Shown here piece by piece: positions 52,056 through 59,928 of a stretch of 64,000 bases of DNA. The notes under the pieces were generated by a model, which was given only the letters and a program-made list of their open reading frames with translations, had not been told where the DNA came from and did not search any database. The position numbers and the translations under genes are program-made. Origin of the DNA: Pseudolabrys sp. Lineage in GTDB: Bacteria > Pseudomonadota > Alphaproteobacteria > Rhizobiales > Xanthobacteraceae. Within the stretch, counting starts at the first letter, position 1. Every line of letters begins with the position of its first letter. Location: positions 1,116,001-1,180,000 of the forward strand of contig JARYIJ010000001.1 of assembly GCA_029980465.1 (NCBI GenBank). The letters run 5' to 3'.

Positions 52056-52070
52056 TGTTGCGTTGCAACA
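52056..52070. promoter_or_regulatory. Palindromic operator candidate upstream of ccr
   Basis: TGTTGC-GTT-GCAACA, a perfect 6-bp inverted repeat with a 3-bp spacer; its centre is 56 bp from the ccr ATG. A one-mismatch copy lies at 54904-54918, 48 bp upstream of ecm. It also falls 81 bp before the likely PAP2 start on the other strand. Confidence 0.65.
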
Positions 52071-52150
52071 AGATCGTTCGGCCAGTTCCTAAATTCCGGC
52101 TAACCATCGCGGTTTTACTGCTGTTAAGGGGCATACCGTACCTTCGTGCA

Positions 52151-53149
52151 ATGCAACGGAACGGTGCCCTTCACCAGCCAGACACCCGGGCCGCCTGGCG
52201 GCTGTATTGCTGCAACTGGGTGATGTTAGGCCTGATGGCGGTGGCGCTTCTGCTCGGGCTGGCGGCCACGGGCTTTTCCATCGATCCTGCAAGCACGCTT
52301 AAGCCGGCCGTGATCGTCAGCGCCTACCTCGCCTACACCTATTACAGTTGCCATTGGCAGAAGAATCCCGATCCCAAGGTCGTCTTCGTCCTTGGCTCGA
52401 CCGGGCAAATGTTATTGATCCCGGTGCTGATGACGCCGCTCACTTACGTCGTAGCTTCCGTCAACATGCCGATGCAGGACGCTGCGCTTGACATGCTCGA
52501 TCGCGCGCTGGGCCTCGACTGGATGACCTGGTTCAATTTCTTTTACGACCGTCCTGCGTTGCTGGTCGTCACCGTCTTCGCCTACTCGATGATCGGCTGG
52601 CCGGTGTTCGGCATTCCAATCGTGCTCGGCTGGACGCGCCGCTATGAACGCCTGCAAGAGTTCACCCTCGCCTTCGGCATCGCATTGATCGTGACCACGG
52701 TCATCTCGGCCTTCACGCCGGCCATGGGCACCTACGATTTCCTGAAATACATGCCCGACCCGGCGATCTTTACGCCCGGCGCCTATCTCGAGCAGTTGCG
52801 CGACCTGCCGATGGTGCGCGACGGTTCGCTGCGCGAATTATCGTTCGGGCGGCTCGCCGGAATCATCACCTTTCCCAGTTTCCACGCCGCCGCGGCGACG
52901 CTCTATCTCTGGGCGCTCTGGCCGGTGCGCCGGATCGGCCTGGCTGCGCTGGTGGTGAACGTCGCCATGCTGCTGGCGACGCCGATTGGCGGCGGGCATT
53001 ATTTCGTCGATGTATTTGCCGGCATTGCCATCGCAGCAGCCTCCGTCGCAGCGGCGAAATGGATCGCCGGCACGCTGACGGCCCTCGATGGAGATATCGC
53101 AACGCAACACGGCTTGAGCCCAACAGCCGCGTTCGACCGGATGTTTTAA
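52151..53149 (+). CDS. PAP2-type membrane phosphatase
   Basis: About 332 residues with six or so membrane helices. The active-site pair is FPSFHAAAATLYLWAL and GGGHYFVDVFAGIAIA, preceded by LSFGRLAGIITFP: the PAP2/inositol-phosphorylceramide-synthase-like superfamily with catalytic His residues in the second and third motifs. It probably dephosphorylates or transfers lipid-linked phosphate at the periplasmic face. The frame is open upstream to 52043, but that part crosses the ccr operator; ATG 52151 is taken, without a strong ribosome site, so the start is uncertain. Divergent from ccr. Confidence 0.83.
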   Translation: MQRNGALHQPDTRAAWRLYCCNWVMLGLMAVALLLGLAATGFSIDPASTLKPAVIVSAYLAYTYYSCHWQKNPDPKVVFVLGSTGQMLLIPVLMTPLTYVVASVNMPMQDAALDMLDRALGLDWMTWFNFFYDRPALLVVTVFAYSMIGWPVFGIPIVLGWTRRYERLQEFTLAFGIALIVTTVISAFTPAMGTYDFLKYMPDPAIFTPGAYLEQLRDLPMVRDGSLRELSFGRLAGIITFPSFHAAAATLYLWALWPVRRIGLAALVVNVAMLLATPIGGGHYFVDVFAGIAIAAASVAAAKWIAGTLTALDGDIATQHGLSPTAAFDRMF

Positions 53150-53480
53150 GAGCGCCATAAAATGGCGCGCAGCGTCCGTCCCCTGCCGCGATCACACGCG
53201 CCGGAAAGGATCGCTGCCCGGTTATCGCGGCCAGCGGTGCAGAATCTTATGACTCAATCACGGTTGAAATGACTTTGCCGGGATGAGCGATCGTCGAGGC
53301 GGCTGGGCCACCCTGCGGCGCTGTGCGGCAATATGACGGTAACGAGCTCCGGCTATCATTTTGCCACGCGAGTCGATACGGCGGCCGGCGACCGCGATGT
53401 CGCGCAACGGAACATCGGGAGGCCGCGTCGACAAAAACACTGACGCGCGGGGGGCGCGGTCACGATGAGGAGGCGAGCGG
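53150..53480. other. Intergenic region after the PAP2 gene
   Basis: About 330 bp with no supported gene on either strand. A minus-strand open frame (53258-53533) is Arg/Pro-rich without family resemblance and no ribosome site, so it is not called. No repeat of the known families and no convincing terminator were seen. Confidence 0.45.
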
Positions 53481-53678
53481 TTGAGCACGCCAGGACGCTG
53501 GAAATGGATGGCGTGGATTTTCGCCACCGCCATCCTCGTACTCTTGCAGGTCTATTTTCTTCTTCACCCGCTTGCCAATCAACCGGCGTCGGTGGCGCGG
53601 CTGGAAATGCTTTTCCTGGGCTGCGCGCTGAGCGGACTGATCGGCGCGATCATCATGCTGGTGAGGCGCGAACCTTAG
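53481..53678 (+). CDS. Small two-TM hypothetical protein
   Basis: 65 residues from TTG 53481 with AGGAGG about 8 bp upstream. Two hydrophobic helices (MAWIFATAILVLLQVYFLL and LFLGCALSGLIGAIIMLV) with a short polar loop and a basic C-terminus. Its TAG stop is the first three bases of repeat copy E, so the repeat may have truncated an originally longer protein. Not recognised as a known family. It converges on the panE-like gene across the repeat. Confidence 0.62.
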   Translation: MSTPGRWKWMAWIFATAILVLLQVYFLLHPLANQPASVARLEMLFLGCALSGLIGAIIMLVRREP

Positions 53679-53846
53679 AGTCTGACTCGAAAAGAGCTCG
53701 TCAAAATCAATGGCGTGTCCCGGACGCGGTGCAGCACGAGCCATCAGCGCGTTTACGCGCGTCTTCGACACGCTATGGCGAAGTGGTGCACCGCAGAGCC
53801 GGGACACGAGCTTGAAAGCCCAGAATCATTTCCGTCAGACTGTTAG
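53676..53846. repeat. MITE-like dispersed repeat, copy E (between convergent stops)
   Basis: About 170 bp, near-identical in plan to copy D. Ends AGAGTCTGACTCGAAAAGAG and GAATCATTTCCGTCAGACTG. The left end supplies the TAG of the small plus-strand gene (53676-53678) and the right end the TAA of the minus-strand panE-like gene (53845-53843). Confidence 0.88.
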
Positions 53847-54763
53847 TCAGCACGCTCGCGCAACTTCACCAGCGCATGCAGCGTGCGGTTGACGGGCGCC
53901 TCGAGACCGATCGCCGCGCTCTCGCGTGAGACGAAACCGTTGAGATAATCGATCTCGGTCCTGCGGCCTCTGGCGATGTCCTGCGCGGTCGACGACATCT
54001 GATGCGCCATCGTCTCGGTCATGGCCAGCAGACTGGCCGACGTCTCGTCCGGGATGACGATGCCCTTGCGATGCGCCAGCGCGATCACCTCGTCGGCGGC
54101 CTCGCGCATGAGCGCGCGGATTTCCGGCACCGCGCCCATGACGCCATACGGCTTGCCGGTCAGCGCGCAGATCGCGTTGTAGGCGCAATTCGTCATCAGC
54201 TTGGCCCACAATTCTCCGTCCATGTCGGCGGACATATCGACGGTCACGCCCGCCGCGCGAAACGCATCGGCAACGTCGCGAAGCAGGGCGCCGGTGGCGC
54301 CACAATCCCTGACCGCGCCGATCACGATCCGATTGCCGCCGGCGTGACGCACCCGGCCGATCCCCGGCATGCTGACGGCCACGTAGACGAGGCCGCCGAT
54401 GACGGGACGATGCGCGCCGGCGTGGATGCGCTCGGCATTGCCGACGCCATTTTGCAGGCTGACGAGAACGGCGTCGGATGCGAGATACGGTGCGACCTCG
54501 GCCGTTGCCATGTCGGTGTCCGCGCTCTTCACGCAGATCAGCACGATGGCCGCATCGCGTACGCCCTCCGGCTCGGTCGTGGCGCCGACGCGGATGGTCT
54601 CGGTTTTGCCGCCGCTTTCGAACAGCAGGCCGTTTCGCGTGATGGCCTCGACCTGTGCCGGCCGGCCGATCAGCGTCACGTCAGCACCGGCCTGAGCCAG
54701 CCGGCCGCCGAAATAGCAGCCGACTGAACCGGCCCCGACAATTGCGATGCGCGGCAGGGCCAT
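53843..54763 (-). CDS. 2-dehydropantoate 2-reductase family protein
   Basis: About 306 residues. Rossmann start PRIAIVGAGSVGCYFGGRLA, then CVKSADTDMATAEVAPYLAS, VSLQNGVGNAERI, and the C-terminal catalytic Lys region GELWAKLMTNCAYNAICALT with TAQDIARGRRTEIDYLNGFV. PanE reduces ketopantoate to pantoate with NADPH in CoA synthesis; many paralogues act on other 2-oxo acids, so the exact substrate is open. AAGGAGG 4 bp before ATG 54763 is a strong ribosome site. The gene is divergent from ecm, sharing a 195-bp regulatory region, and its stop codon lies in repeat copy E. Confidence 0.88.
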   Translation of the reverse strand: MALPRIAIVGAGSVGCYFGGRLAQAGADVTLIGRPAQVEAITRNGLLFESGGKTETIRVGATTEPEGVRDAAIVLICVKSADTDMATAEVAPYLASDAVLVSLQNGVGNAERIHAGAHRPVIGGLVYVAVSMPGIGRVRHAGGNRIVIGAVRDCGATGALLRDVADAFRAAGVTVDMSADMDGELWAKLMTNCAYNAICALTGKPYGVMGAVPEIRALMREAADEVIALAHRKGIVIPDETSASLLAMTETMAHQMSSTAQDIARGRRTEIDYLNGFVSRESAAIGLEAPVNRTLHALVKLRERAD

Positions 54764-54903
54764 TAAGCCTCCTTCGAGGGCAGCCGGACCTCGCGGCGCG
54801 AGTCCCATGAAACCGAAACGTCGGCCATCGCCCGCCCTCTCGTCTGTTCCTCAGCGGATTGGCTCGCGGCCGCCATGCTCTGCCCTGAGAACCGCCGGAT
54901 CAA

Positions 54904-54918
54904 TGTTGCAATGCAGCA
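54904..54918. promoter_or_regulatory. Palindromic operator candidate upstream of ecm
   Basis: TGTTGC-AAT-GCAGCA: identical half-site and spacing to the ccr operator, with one mismatch in the right arm. Its centre is 48 bp upstream of the ecm ATG. The aligned consensus of the two sites is ATGTTGCRWTGCARCAA. Confidence 0.62.
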
Positions 54919-54958
54919 ATAGAGGCGTCAAACTGCGCCAAAAGGCGACGGACAGCCG

Positions 54959-56941
54959 ATGACCGAACGGGCCAAACGCGACAAACCCTGGATCTTCCGC
55001 ACCTACGCCGGTCATTCGACCGCGGCGGAGTCAAACGCGCTTTACCGCAAGAATCTCGCCAAGGGCCAGACCGGGCTGTCGGTCGCCTTCGATCTGCCGA
55101 CCCAGACCGGCTACGACAGCGACGATCCGCTGGCCCGCGGCGAAGTCGGCAAGGTCGGCGTGCCGATCTGCCACCTCGGCGACATGAGGACGCTGTTCGA
55201 CGGCATTCCACTGGCGAGCATGAACACCTCTATGACCATTAACGCGACGGCGGCATGGCTGCTTTCGCTCTATATCGCCGTCGCCGACGAGCAAAGCGCG
55301 CCGCGCCAGTCCCTCACCGGCACCATCCAGAACGACATCATCAAGGAATATCTGTCGCGCGGCACCTACGTGTTTCCGCCGGCGCCGTCGATGCGGCTCA
55401 TCAAGGACATCGCGATCTTCACGACGAGCGAACTGCCGAAGTGGAATCCGATGAACGTCTGCTCCTATCACCTGCAGGAGGCCGGCGCGACGCCGGTGCA
55501 GGAGCTGGCCTACGCGCTCGCCACCGCGATCGCCGTGCTCGACACCGTGAAGCAATCCGGCGAGGTAAGCGCGGAGAAATTCTCGGAGGTGGTCGGCCGC
55601 ATCTCGTTCTTCGTCAATGCGGGGCTGCGGTTCATCACCGAGATCTGCAAGATGCGTGCCTTCGTCGAGTTGTGGGACGAGATCACGCGCGAGCGCTACG
55701 GCATCGCCGATCCGAAGCACCGGCTGTTCCGCTACGGCGTGCAGGTCAACTCGCTCGGCCTCACCGAGCAGCAGCCCGAGAACAACGTCTCGCGCATCCT
55801 GCTCGAAATGCTGGCGGTGACTTTGTCGAAGGCGGCGCGCGCCCGCGCGGTGCAGCTTCCGGCCTGGAACGAGGCGCTCGGCCTGCCGCGGCCATGGGAC
55901 CAGCAGTGGTCGCTGCGCATGCAGCAGATTCTCGCCTACGAGACCGACCTGCTCGAATACAACGACATCTTCGACGGCTCGACGGTGATGGCCGCGAAGG
56001 TTGATGCGCTCAAGCGCGAGGCCCGGGACGAGCTGGCGCGCATCGAAGCAATGGGCGGCGCGGTGAAAGCCGTCGAGTCCGGCTACATGAAGCAGCAGCT
56101 CGTCGAATCGAACACCGCGCGCCTCGAAGCGATCGAGCGCGGCGAGCAGACCGTCGTCGGCGTCAACCGGTTCGTCGAGAGCGAGCCGTCACCGTTGACC
56201 GGCGGCGTCGAGGCGATCCTGACGGTGCCGGAAGAGGCCGAGCACGACCAGATCGGGCGGCTCAAGGCGTGGCGCGAAGCACGCGACGACAAGGCCGTGC
56301 AGGCCGCGCTCACCGACCTCAGGCGCGCCGCTACCGGCAACGCCAACATCATGCCGGCCTCGATCGCGTGCGCGAAGGCCGGCGTCACCACCGGCGAATG
56401 GGGCTGGACGCTGCGCCAGTCGTTCGGCGAGTACCGCGCGCCGACCGGCGTCGGCAACGCCATCCGCAACGACGTCGAGGGCCTCGACGACATCCGCGCC
56501 GACGTCGACCGCGTCTCGCGCAAGCTCGGCCGCCGCCTCACCTTCCTGGTCGGCAAGCCCGGCCTCGACGGCCACTCCAACGGCGCCGAGCAGGTCGCGG
56601 TGCGCGCCCGCGACGCCGGCATGCAGGTGATCTACGACGGCATCCGCCTGACGCCCGAGGAAATCGTCGCGGCGGCACGCGAGAAAAGAGCGCACGTCAT
56701 CGGGCTGTCCGTGCTGTCGGGCAGCCACATGCCGCTGGTCGAGGACGTCGTCAGCCGCATGAAGCAGGAAGGCCTCGACGTCCCGGTCGTGGTCGGCGGC
56801 ATCATTCCGCCGGAAGACGCGCAAGCGCTGGAGAAATCGGGCGTCGCCGCCGTCTATACGCCCAAGGATTTCGAGCTCAACCGCATCATGTCGGACGTCG
56901 TGCGCATCGTCGAACGCGCCAACGGCGCCAGCAACACGTAG
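54959..56941 (+). CDS. ecm: Ethylmalonyl-CoA mutase-type B12-dependent mutase
   Basis: 660 residues in one polypeptide: acyl-CoA-binding TIM barrel (TYAGHSTAAESNALYRKNLA, GLSVAFDLPTQTGYDSDDPL, SMTINATAAWLLSLYIAVAD, RISFFVNAGLRFITEICKMR) and a C-terminal cobalamin domain from about residue 515 with the Asp-x-His-x-x-Gly motif in GKPGLDGHSNGAEQVAVRAR. Length and lack of a separate small subunit fit Ecm, which isomerises ethylmalonyl-CoA to methylsuccinyl-CoA, rather than classic methylmalonyl-CoA mutase; text alone cannot fully exclude the latter. ccr, which makes its substrate, lies 3 kb away with a shared operator. Confidence 0.9.
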   Translation: MTERAKRDKPWIFRTYAGHSTAAESNALYRKNLAKGQTGLSVAFDLPTQTGYDSDDPLARGEVGKVGVPICHLGDMRTLFDGIPLASMNTSMTINATAAWLLSLYIAVADEQSAPRQSLTGTIQNDIIKEYLSRGTYVFPPAPSMRLIKDIAIFTTSELPKWNPMNVCSYHLQEAGATPVQELAYALATAIAVLDTVKQSGEVSAEKFSEVVGRISFFVNAGLRFITEICKMRAFVELWDEITRERYGIADPKHRLFRYGVQVNSLGLTEQQPENNVSRILLEMLAVTLSKAARARAVQLPAWNEALGLPRPWDQQWSLRMQQILAYETDLLEYNDIFDGSTVMAAKVDALKREARDELARIEAMGGAVKAVESGYMKQQLVESNTARLEAIERGEQTVVGVNRFVESEPSPLTGGVEAILTVPEEAEHDQIGRLKAWREARDDKAVQAALTDLRRAATGNANIMPASIACAKAGVTTGEWGWTLRQSFGEYRAPTGVGNAIRNDVEGLDDIRADVDRVSRKLGRRLTFLVGKPGLDGHSNGAEQVAVRARDAGMQVIYDGIRLTPEEIVAAAREKRAHVIGLSVLSGSHMPLVEDVVSRMKQEGLDVPVVVGGIIPPEDAQALEKSGVAAVYTPKDFELNRIMSDVVRIVERANGASNT

Positions 56942-56951
56942 GCCGTCCGGG

Positions 56952-58202
56952 CTATCCGCGATCGCCGCGCTGAAATTTCGAGAGCGCATCGACCAGACGG
57001 GCCGGTGACACCGGCTTGGTGAAATAGAAATTCATGCCGGCCGCGCGCGCCGCCGCCTCGTCGCCCGGTTCGGTACGGCCAGAAACGCCGACGATCGGCG
57101 TTTGCGCCGCGCTTCCCGGCAGCGTCCGGATGCGGCGCGTCGCCTCGAGGCCGTCGACGAGAGGCAACGTGACGTCCATCAGCACGACGTCATAACTGCC
57201 GCCTGCCACGGCGCTCACCGCAGCCTCGCCGTCGTCGACGAAGTCGGCGCGATGGCCGAGTTCGGTCAGGATGGTGTTCATCACGACACGGCCATACGGA
57301 TTGTCCTCGGCGCAAAGGATCCGCAGGCTGCGCCCCGGCACGCGTAAGCCATCACCGGACGGAACGCGGCCCTCGACCGGAGCGGCGGATACCGTGAGCC
57401 GGAAGGTGGAGCCGCGGCCGGGCGTGCCGGTCACCGCGAGACCGCCCGCCATCGCGCGCGCCACGCGCTTGACGAAGACGAGACCGAGCCCGGAGCCGCC
57501 GTAACGGCGCGCGATCTCCTCGCTGCCCTGCCGGAACGGCCTGAACAGGCGCGCGATGTCCTGCTTCGAAAGTCCGGCGCCGCTGTCGGTCACCGTGAAC
57601 ACCAGCCGCACGCGCTGACCCGCCCTCTCCGCGCCAGCGGTCAGGCTGACGCTGCCTTTCTCGGTGAACTTCACGGCATTGTCGACGAGGTTCTCAAGCG
57701 CGGCGCGCAAACGCAGCTCATCGCCCCGCACCATCGCCGGCAGATCGCGCGCAATGACGACCTCCGCCGTCAGCCCCTTGGTATCCGCCCGCGCCTTGAG
57801 CGCGCGGCCCACCGCCTCCGTCAGCCGGCGCGGCGAGAACGGCTCATGCTGCAGCGTCAGCCTCGTCGCGTCGGCCTTTGCCGCATCGACGATCAGCGTC
57901 GTCATCGCGGAGAGATGCTCGGCGCCGCTTTTGATCGCGTCAGCCCATTGCCGCTCGCGCTCGCCGAGATCGGACGCCGCCAGCAGCTCGGCCAGAGCCA
58001 GAATCCCGGTGAGCGGCGTGCGAATCTCGTGCGCCACGCCGGCCAGCGCCGCCTCGACGGCGCGCGCCTGCGGACGCGGCGCGGATCGCGCCGCCTTCAC
58101 CGCCGTCTTGCGGACGGCTTTGCGGACGGTCTTGTGGACGGTCTTGTGGACGGTCTTGCGAACCGCCGTCCGCCTGCGTTGTTTGGCTCGCTTTTTTGCC
58201 AT
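56952..58202 (-). CDS. Soluble hybrid histidine kinase/response regulator with histone-like basic N-terminus
   Basis: About 416 residues. Order: a basic, repetitive tail (residues 1-48: MAKKRAKQRRRTAVRKTVHK then TVHKTVRKAVRKTAVKAARS), HisKA with phospho-His in AGVAHEIRTPLTGILALAEL (~H58), HATPase_c (ENLVDNAVKFTEKG, VTDSGAGLSKQDIARLF, GGSGLGLVFVKRVARAMAGG), then a receiver domain (ILCAEDNPYG, phospho-Asp in DVVLMDVTLPLVDGLEATRR, Lys in FYFTKPVSPARL). No membrane or sensor domain. The Lys/Arg tail resembles bacterial histone H1-like tails, suggesting nucleic-acid or membrane contact (inference). Convergent with ecm; the input signal is unknown. Confidence 0.88.
   Translation of the reverse strand: MAKKRAKQRRRTAVRKTVHKTVHKTVRKAVRKTAVKAARSAPRPQARAVEAALAGVAHEIRTPLTGILALAELLAASDLGERERQWADAIKSGAEHLSAMTTLIVDAAKADATRLTLQHEPFSPRRLTEAVGRALKARADTKGLTAEVVIARDLPAMVRGDELRLRAALENLVDNAVKFTEKGSVSLTAGAERAGQRVRLVFTVTDSGAGLSKQDIARLFRPFRQGSEEIARRYGGSGLGLVFVKRVARAMAGGLAVTGTPGRGSTFRLTVSAAPVEGRVPSGDGLRVPGRSLRILCAEDNPYGRVVMNTILTELGHRADFVDDGEAAVSAVAGGSYDVVLMDVTLPLVDGLEATRRIRTLPGSAAQTPIVGVSGRTEPGDEAAARAAGMNFYFTKPVSPARLVDALSKFQRGDRG
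58104..58172. repeat. 12-bp tandem repeat encoding the basic tail of the histidine kinase
   Basis: Units of ACGGTCTTGTGG and close variants (ACGGCTTTGCGG, ACGGTCTTGCGA) are repeated about five times. On the minus strand they encode KTVH/KTVR/KAVR steps of four residues. Tandem arrays with a multiple-of-three unit can change copy number without frameshift. Confidence 0.75.
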
Positions 58203-58238
58203 CCCTCGGCCCCGAAGCCAGAATGGCATGCCGGCCTG

Positions 58239-59084
58239 TCAGGCCAGGCCGACCATTCGGCGGATATCCACCGGCGATTTGCGCTGCGCCCGAAGCTCCC
58301 GGAGGCCGGTCGCCCGGGTCGATTTCGACAGCTTCTGCCCCTTGTCGTCGGCGATCAGTTCGTGGTGGCGGTAGCGCGGTATCGGAAACCCGAGCAGCGC
58401 CTGAAGAAGCCGATGGACGCCGGTCGCGTGAAACAGGTCTCGGCCGCGTACGACATCGGTCACGCCCTGCGCCGCGTCATCGACCACGACCGAGAGATGA
58501 TAGCTCGTCGGCGTGTCCTTGCGCGCCAGCACCACGTCGCCCCAGGCCGCCGGATCGGCGGCCACAGGCTGCCCTGCTTCATCCCAATGCAACGGCCCGA
58601 CGCGCTCGAGCGCCGCCGCCATGTCGAGCCGCAGCGCGTAAGGCGCGCCAGAGTCCATGCGCCGCCGCCTGTCCTCGCGCGACAACGCCTTGGATGCCCC
58701 CGCATAGAGCGGCGCGCCGTCCGGATCGCGGCCCGGCGACGTTCGCGCAATCTCGGCGCGGCTTTCGAAGCTCGGAAAGATCAAGCCCTGCGCGTCGAGA
58801 GCGGCAATCGCCGCGCGATAGTCATCGTAGTGTTCGGATTGCCGGCGGACCGGCTCCTCCCATGCGATGCCCAACCATCGCAGATCCTCATAGGTCGCCG
58901 CTTCGTACTCCGGGCGGCAGCGCGTTTCGTCGATGTCCTCGATGCGCAGCAGCAGGCGGCCGCCCGCCGCTCGGGCGAGATCGGCGTTGAGGAGCGCCGA
59001 ATAAGCATGACCGAGATGGAGATAACCATTCGGCGACGGGGCGAAACGGAAGACTGTCTTCTTGTCTTGCTGCGTCACCAACAC
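58239..59084 (-). CDS. gluQ: Glutamyl-Q tRNA(Asp) synthetase
   Basis: 281 residues, a truncated paralogue of glutamyl-tRNA synthetase that lacks the anticodon-binding domain. HIGH-type motif FRFAPSPNGYLHLGHAYSAL at the N-terminus, LLLRIEDIDETRCRPEYEAA, and KMSKS-type ADDKGQKLSKSTRATGLREL near the end. The enzyme attaches Glu to queuosine at the wobble base of tRNA(Asp). The start is GTG 59084 or the in-frame GTG 59078, at the edge of a repeat hairpin pair. Divergent from the AlkA-like gene. Confidence 0.93.
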   Translation of the reverse strand: MLVTQQDKKTVFRFAPSPNGYLHLGHAYSALLNADLARAAGGRLLLRIEDIDETRCRPEYEAATYEDLRWLGIAWEEPVRRQSEHYDDYRAAIAALDAQGLIFPSFESRAEIARTSPGRDPDGAPLYAGASKALSREDRRRRMDSGAPYALRLDMAAALERVGPLHWDEAGQPVAADPAAWGDVVLARKDTPTSYHLSVVVDDAAQGVTDVVRGRDLFHATGVHRLLQALLGFPIPRYRHHELIADDKGQKLSKSTRATGLRELRAQRKSPVDIRRMVGLA

Positions 59085-59089
59085 ACCCG

Positions 59090-59161
59090 CTCATTCCCGC
59101 GAAAGCGGGAATCCAGTTCTTGGTTCAACCTGGGTCCCCGCTTCCGCGGGGACGAGCGGGA
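59090..59161. repeat. Paired REP-like hairpins upstream of gluQ and the glycosylase gene
   Basis: CTCATTCCCGCGAAAGCGGG followed by AATCCAG, then CCTGGGTCCCCGCTTCCGCG followed by GGGACGAGCG. Inverted pair with about 15 bp between. It fills most of the 97-bp space between the divergent genes. Confidence 0.8.
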
Positions 59162-59181
59162 TAGTATGTAAAATCGGGCAA

Positions 59182-59928
59182 ATGACGAATTTCCTACACA
59201 CCCAGGCCGACCTCGACGCCGGCCTCGCAAAGCTCGTTCTCCAGGATCCCCGGCTGGAGCCGGTCGCGGAGAAAGCCGGCATCTTTTCGCTGCGCCGGCG
59301 CGATGGCGGCTTTCCGGGACTGTGCGCCATCGTGTGCGGACAACAGTTGTCGACGGCGAGCGCCGCGGCGATCCGTGACCGGCTGTTCGCCGCTTTCGAT
59401 CCCTTTCACCACGACGCCGTGCGCAGGGCGCGTACCGACAGGCTGAAGCGGCTTGGCCTCTCCAACAACAAGATCAAGGCGATCAAGGAAATCAGCAAGG
59501 CGGTGGCGCGCGGCGAGATCGACCTCGAAGCGGTCGGCAACATGGACGCCGATATCGCGCATGCCGAACTCGTCAAGCTGCATGGTGTCGGACCGTGGAC
59601 TGCCGATATCTACCTCCTGTTCTGCCTCGGCCACGCCGATGCCTTTCCGGCTGGTGACCTCGCCGTGCAAGAAGCGGCGAAAATCGCACTCGGCTTGCGC
59701 AAGCGGCCCGATCCAGAACGACTGGCGAAAATTGCCGAAGCCTGGCGGCCATGGCGCGGCGTCGCCGCGCATTTGATGTGGGCCTACTATCATGTCGTCA
59801 AGCGGCGCGAAGGTATTTCGCTGGAACCGAAAAAGAGCGCGAAAAAATCACGCAAGACCACAGCGAAGAGAAAAACATCCAAATCGAAGGTGAAATCCAA
59901 TGGCAGAACTCGACGGCCCGCGGCTTGA
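59182..59928 (+). CDS. DNA-3-methyladenine glycosylase II-like protein (AlkA family)
   Basis: 248 residues. The helix-hairpin-helix/GPD glycosylase core has GLCAIVCGQQLSTASAAAIR, LSNNKIKAIKEISKAV, the hairpin LVKLHGVGPWTADIYLLFCL and the catalytic Asp in FPAGDLAVQEA, ending WRPWRGVAAHLMWAYYHVVK. The enzyme removes alkylated bases. The last ~30 residues are a Lys/Arg-rich tail (KKSAKKSRKTTAKRKTSKSK), unusual for the family, probably increasing DNA affinity. ATG 59182 is chosen; the open frame upstream translates a repeat hairpin. The 3' end overlaps the esterase start by 29 bp, so they are coupled. Confidence 0.9.
   Translation: MTNFLHTQADLDAGLAKLVLQDPRLEPVAEKAGIFSLRRRDGGFPGLCAIVCGQQLSTASAAAIRDRLFAAFDPFHHDAVRRARTDRLKRLGLSNNKIKAIKEISKAVARGEIDLEAVGNMDADIAHAELVKLHGVGPWTADIYLLFCLGHADAFPAGDLAVQEAAKIALGLRKRPDPERLAKIAEAWRPWRGVAAHLMWAYYHVVKRREGISLEPKKSAKKSRKTTAKRKTSKSKVKSNGRTRRPAA

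Noticed and set aside
53258..53533. Minus-strand 91-codon frame in the gap after the PAP2 gene
   Set aside because: Arg/Pro-rich, no ribosome site, no signal or motif, and overlaps the better-supported small gene at 53481.
59062..59181. N-terminal extension of the AlkA-like protein
   Set aside because: Encodes repeat-derived text (HSRESGNP, WVPASAGT) and crosses the gluQ start region; ATG 59182 gives the normal family start.
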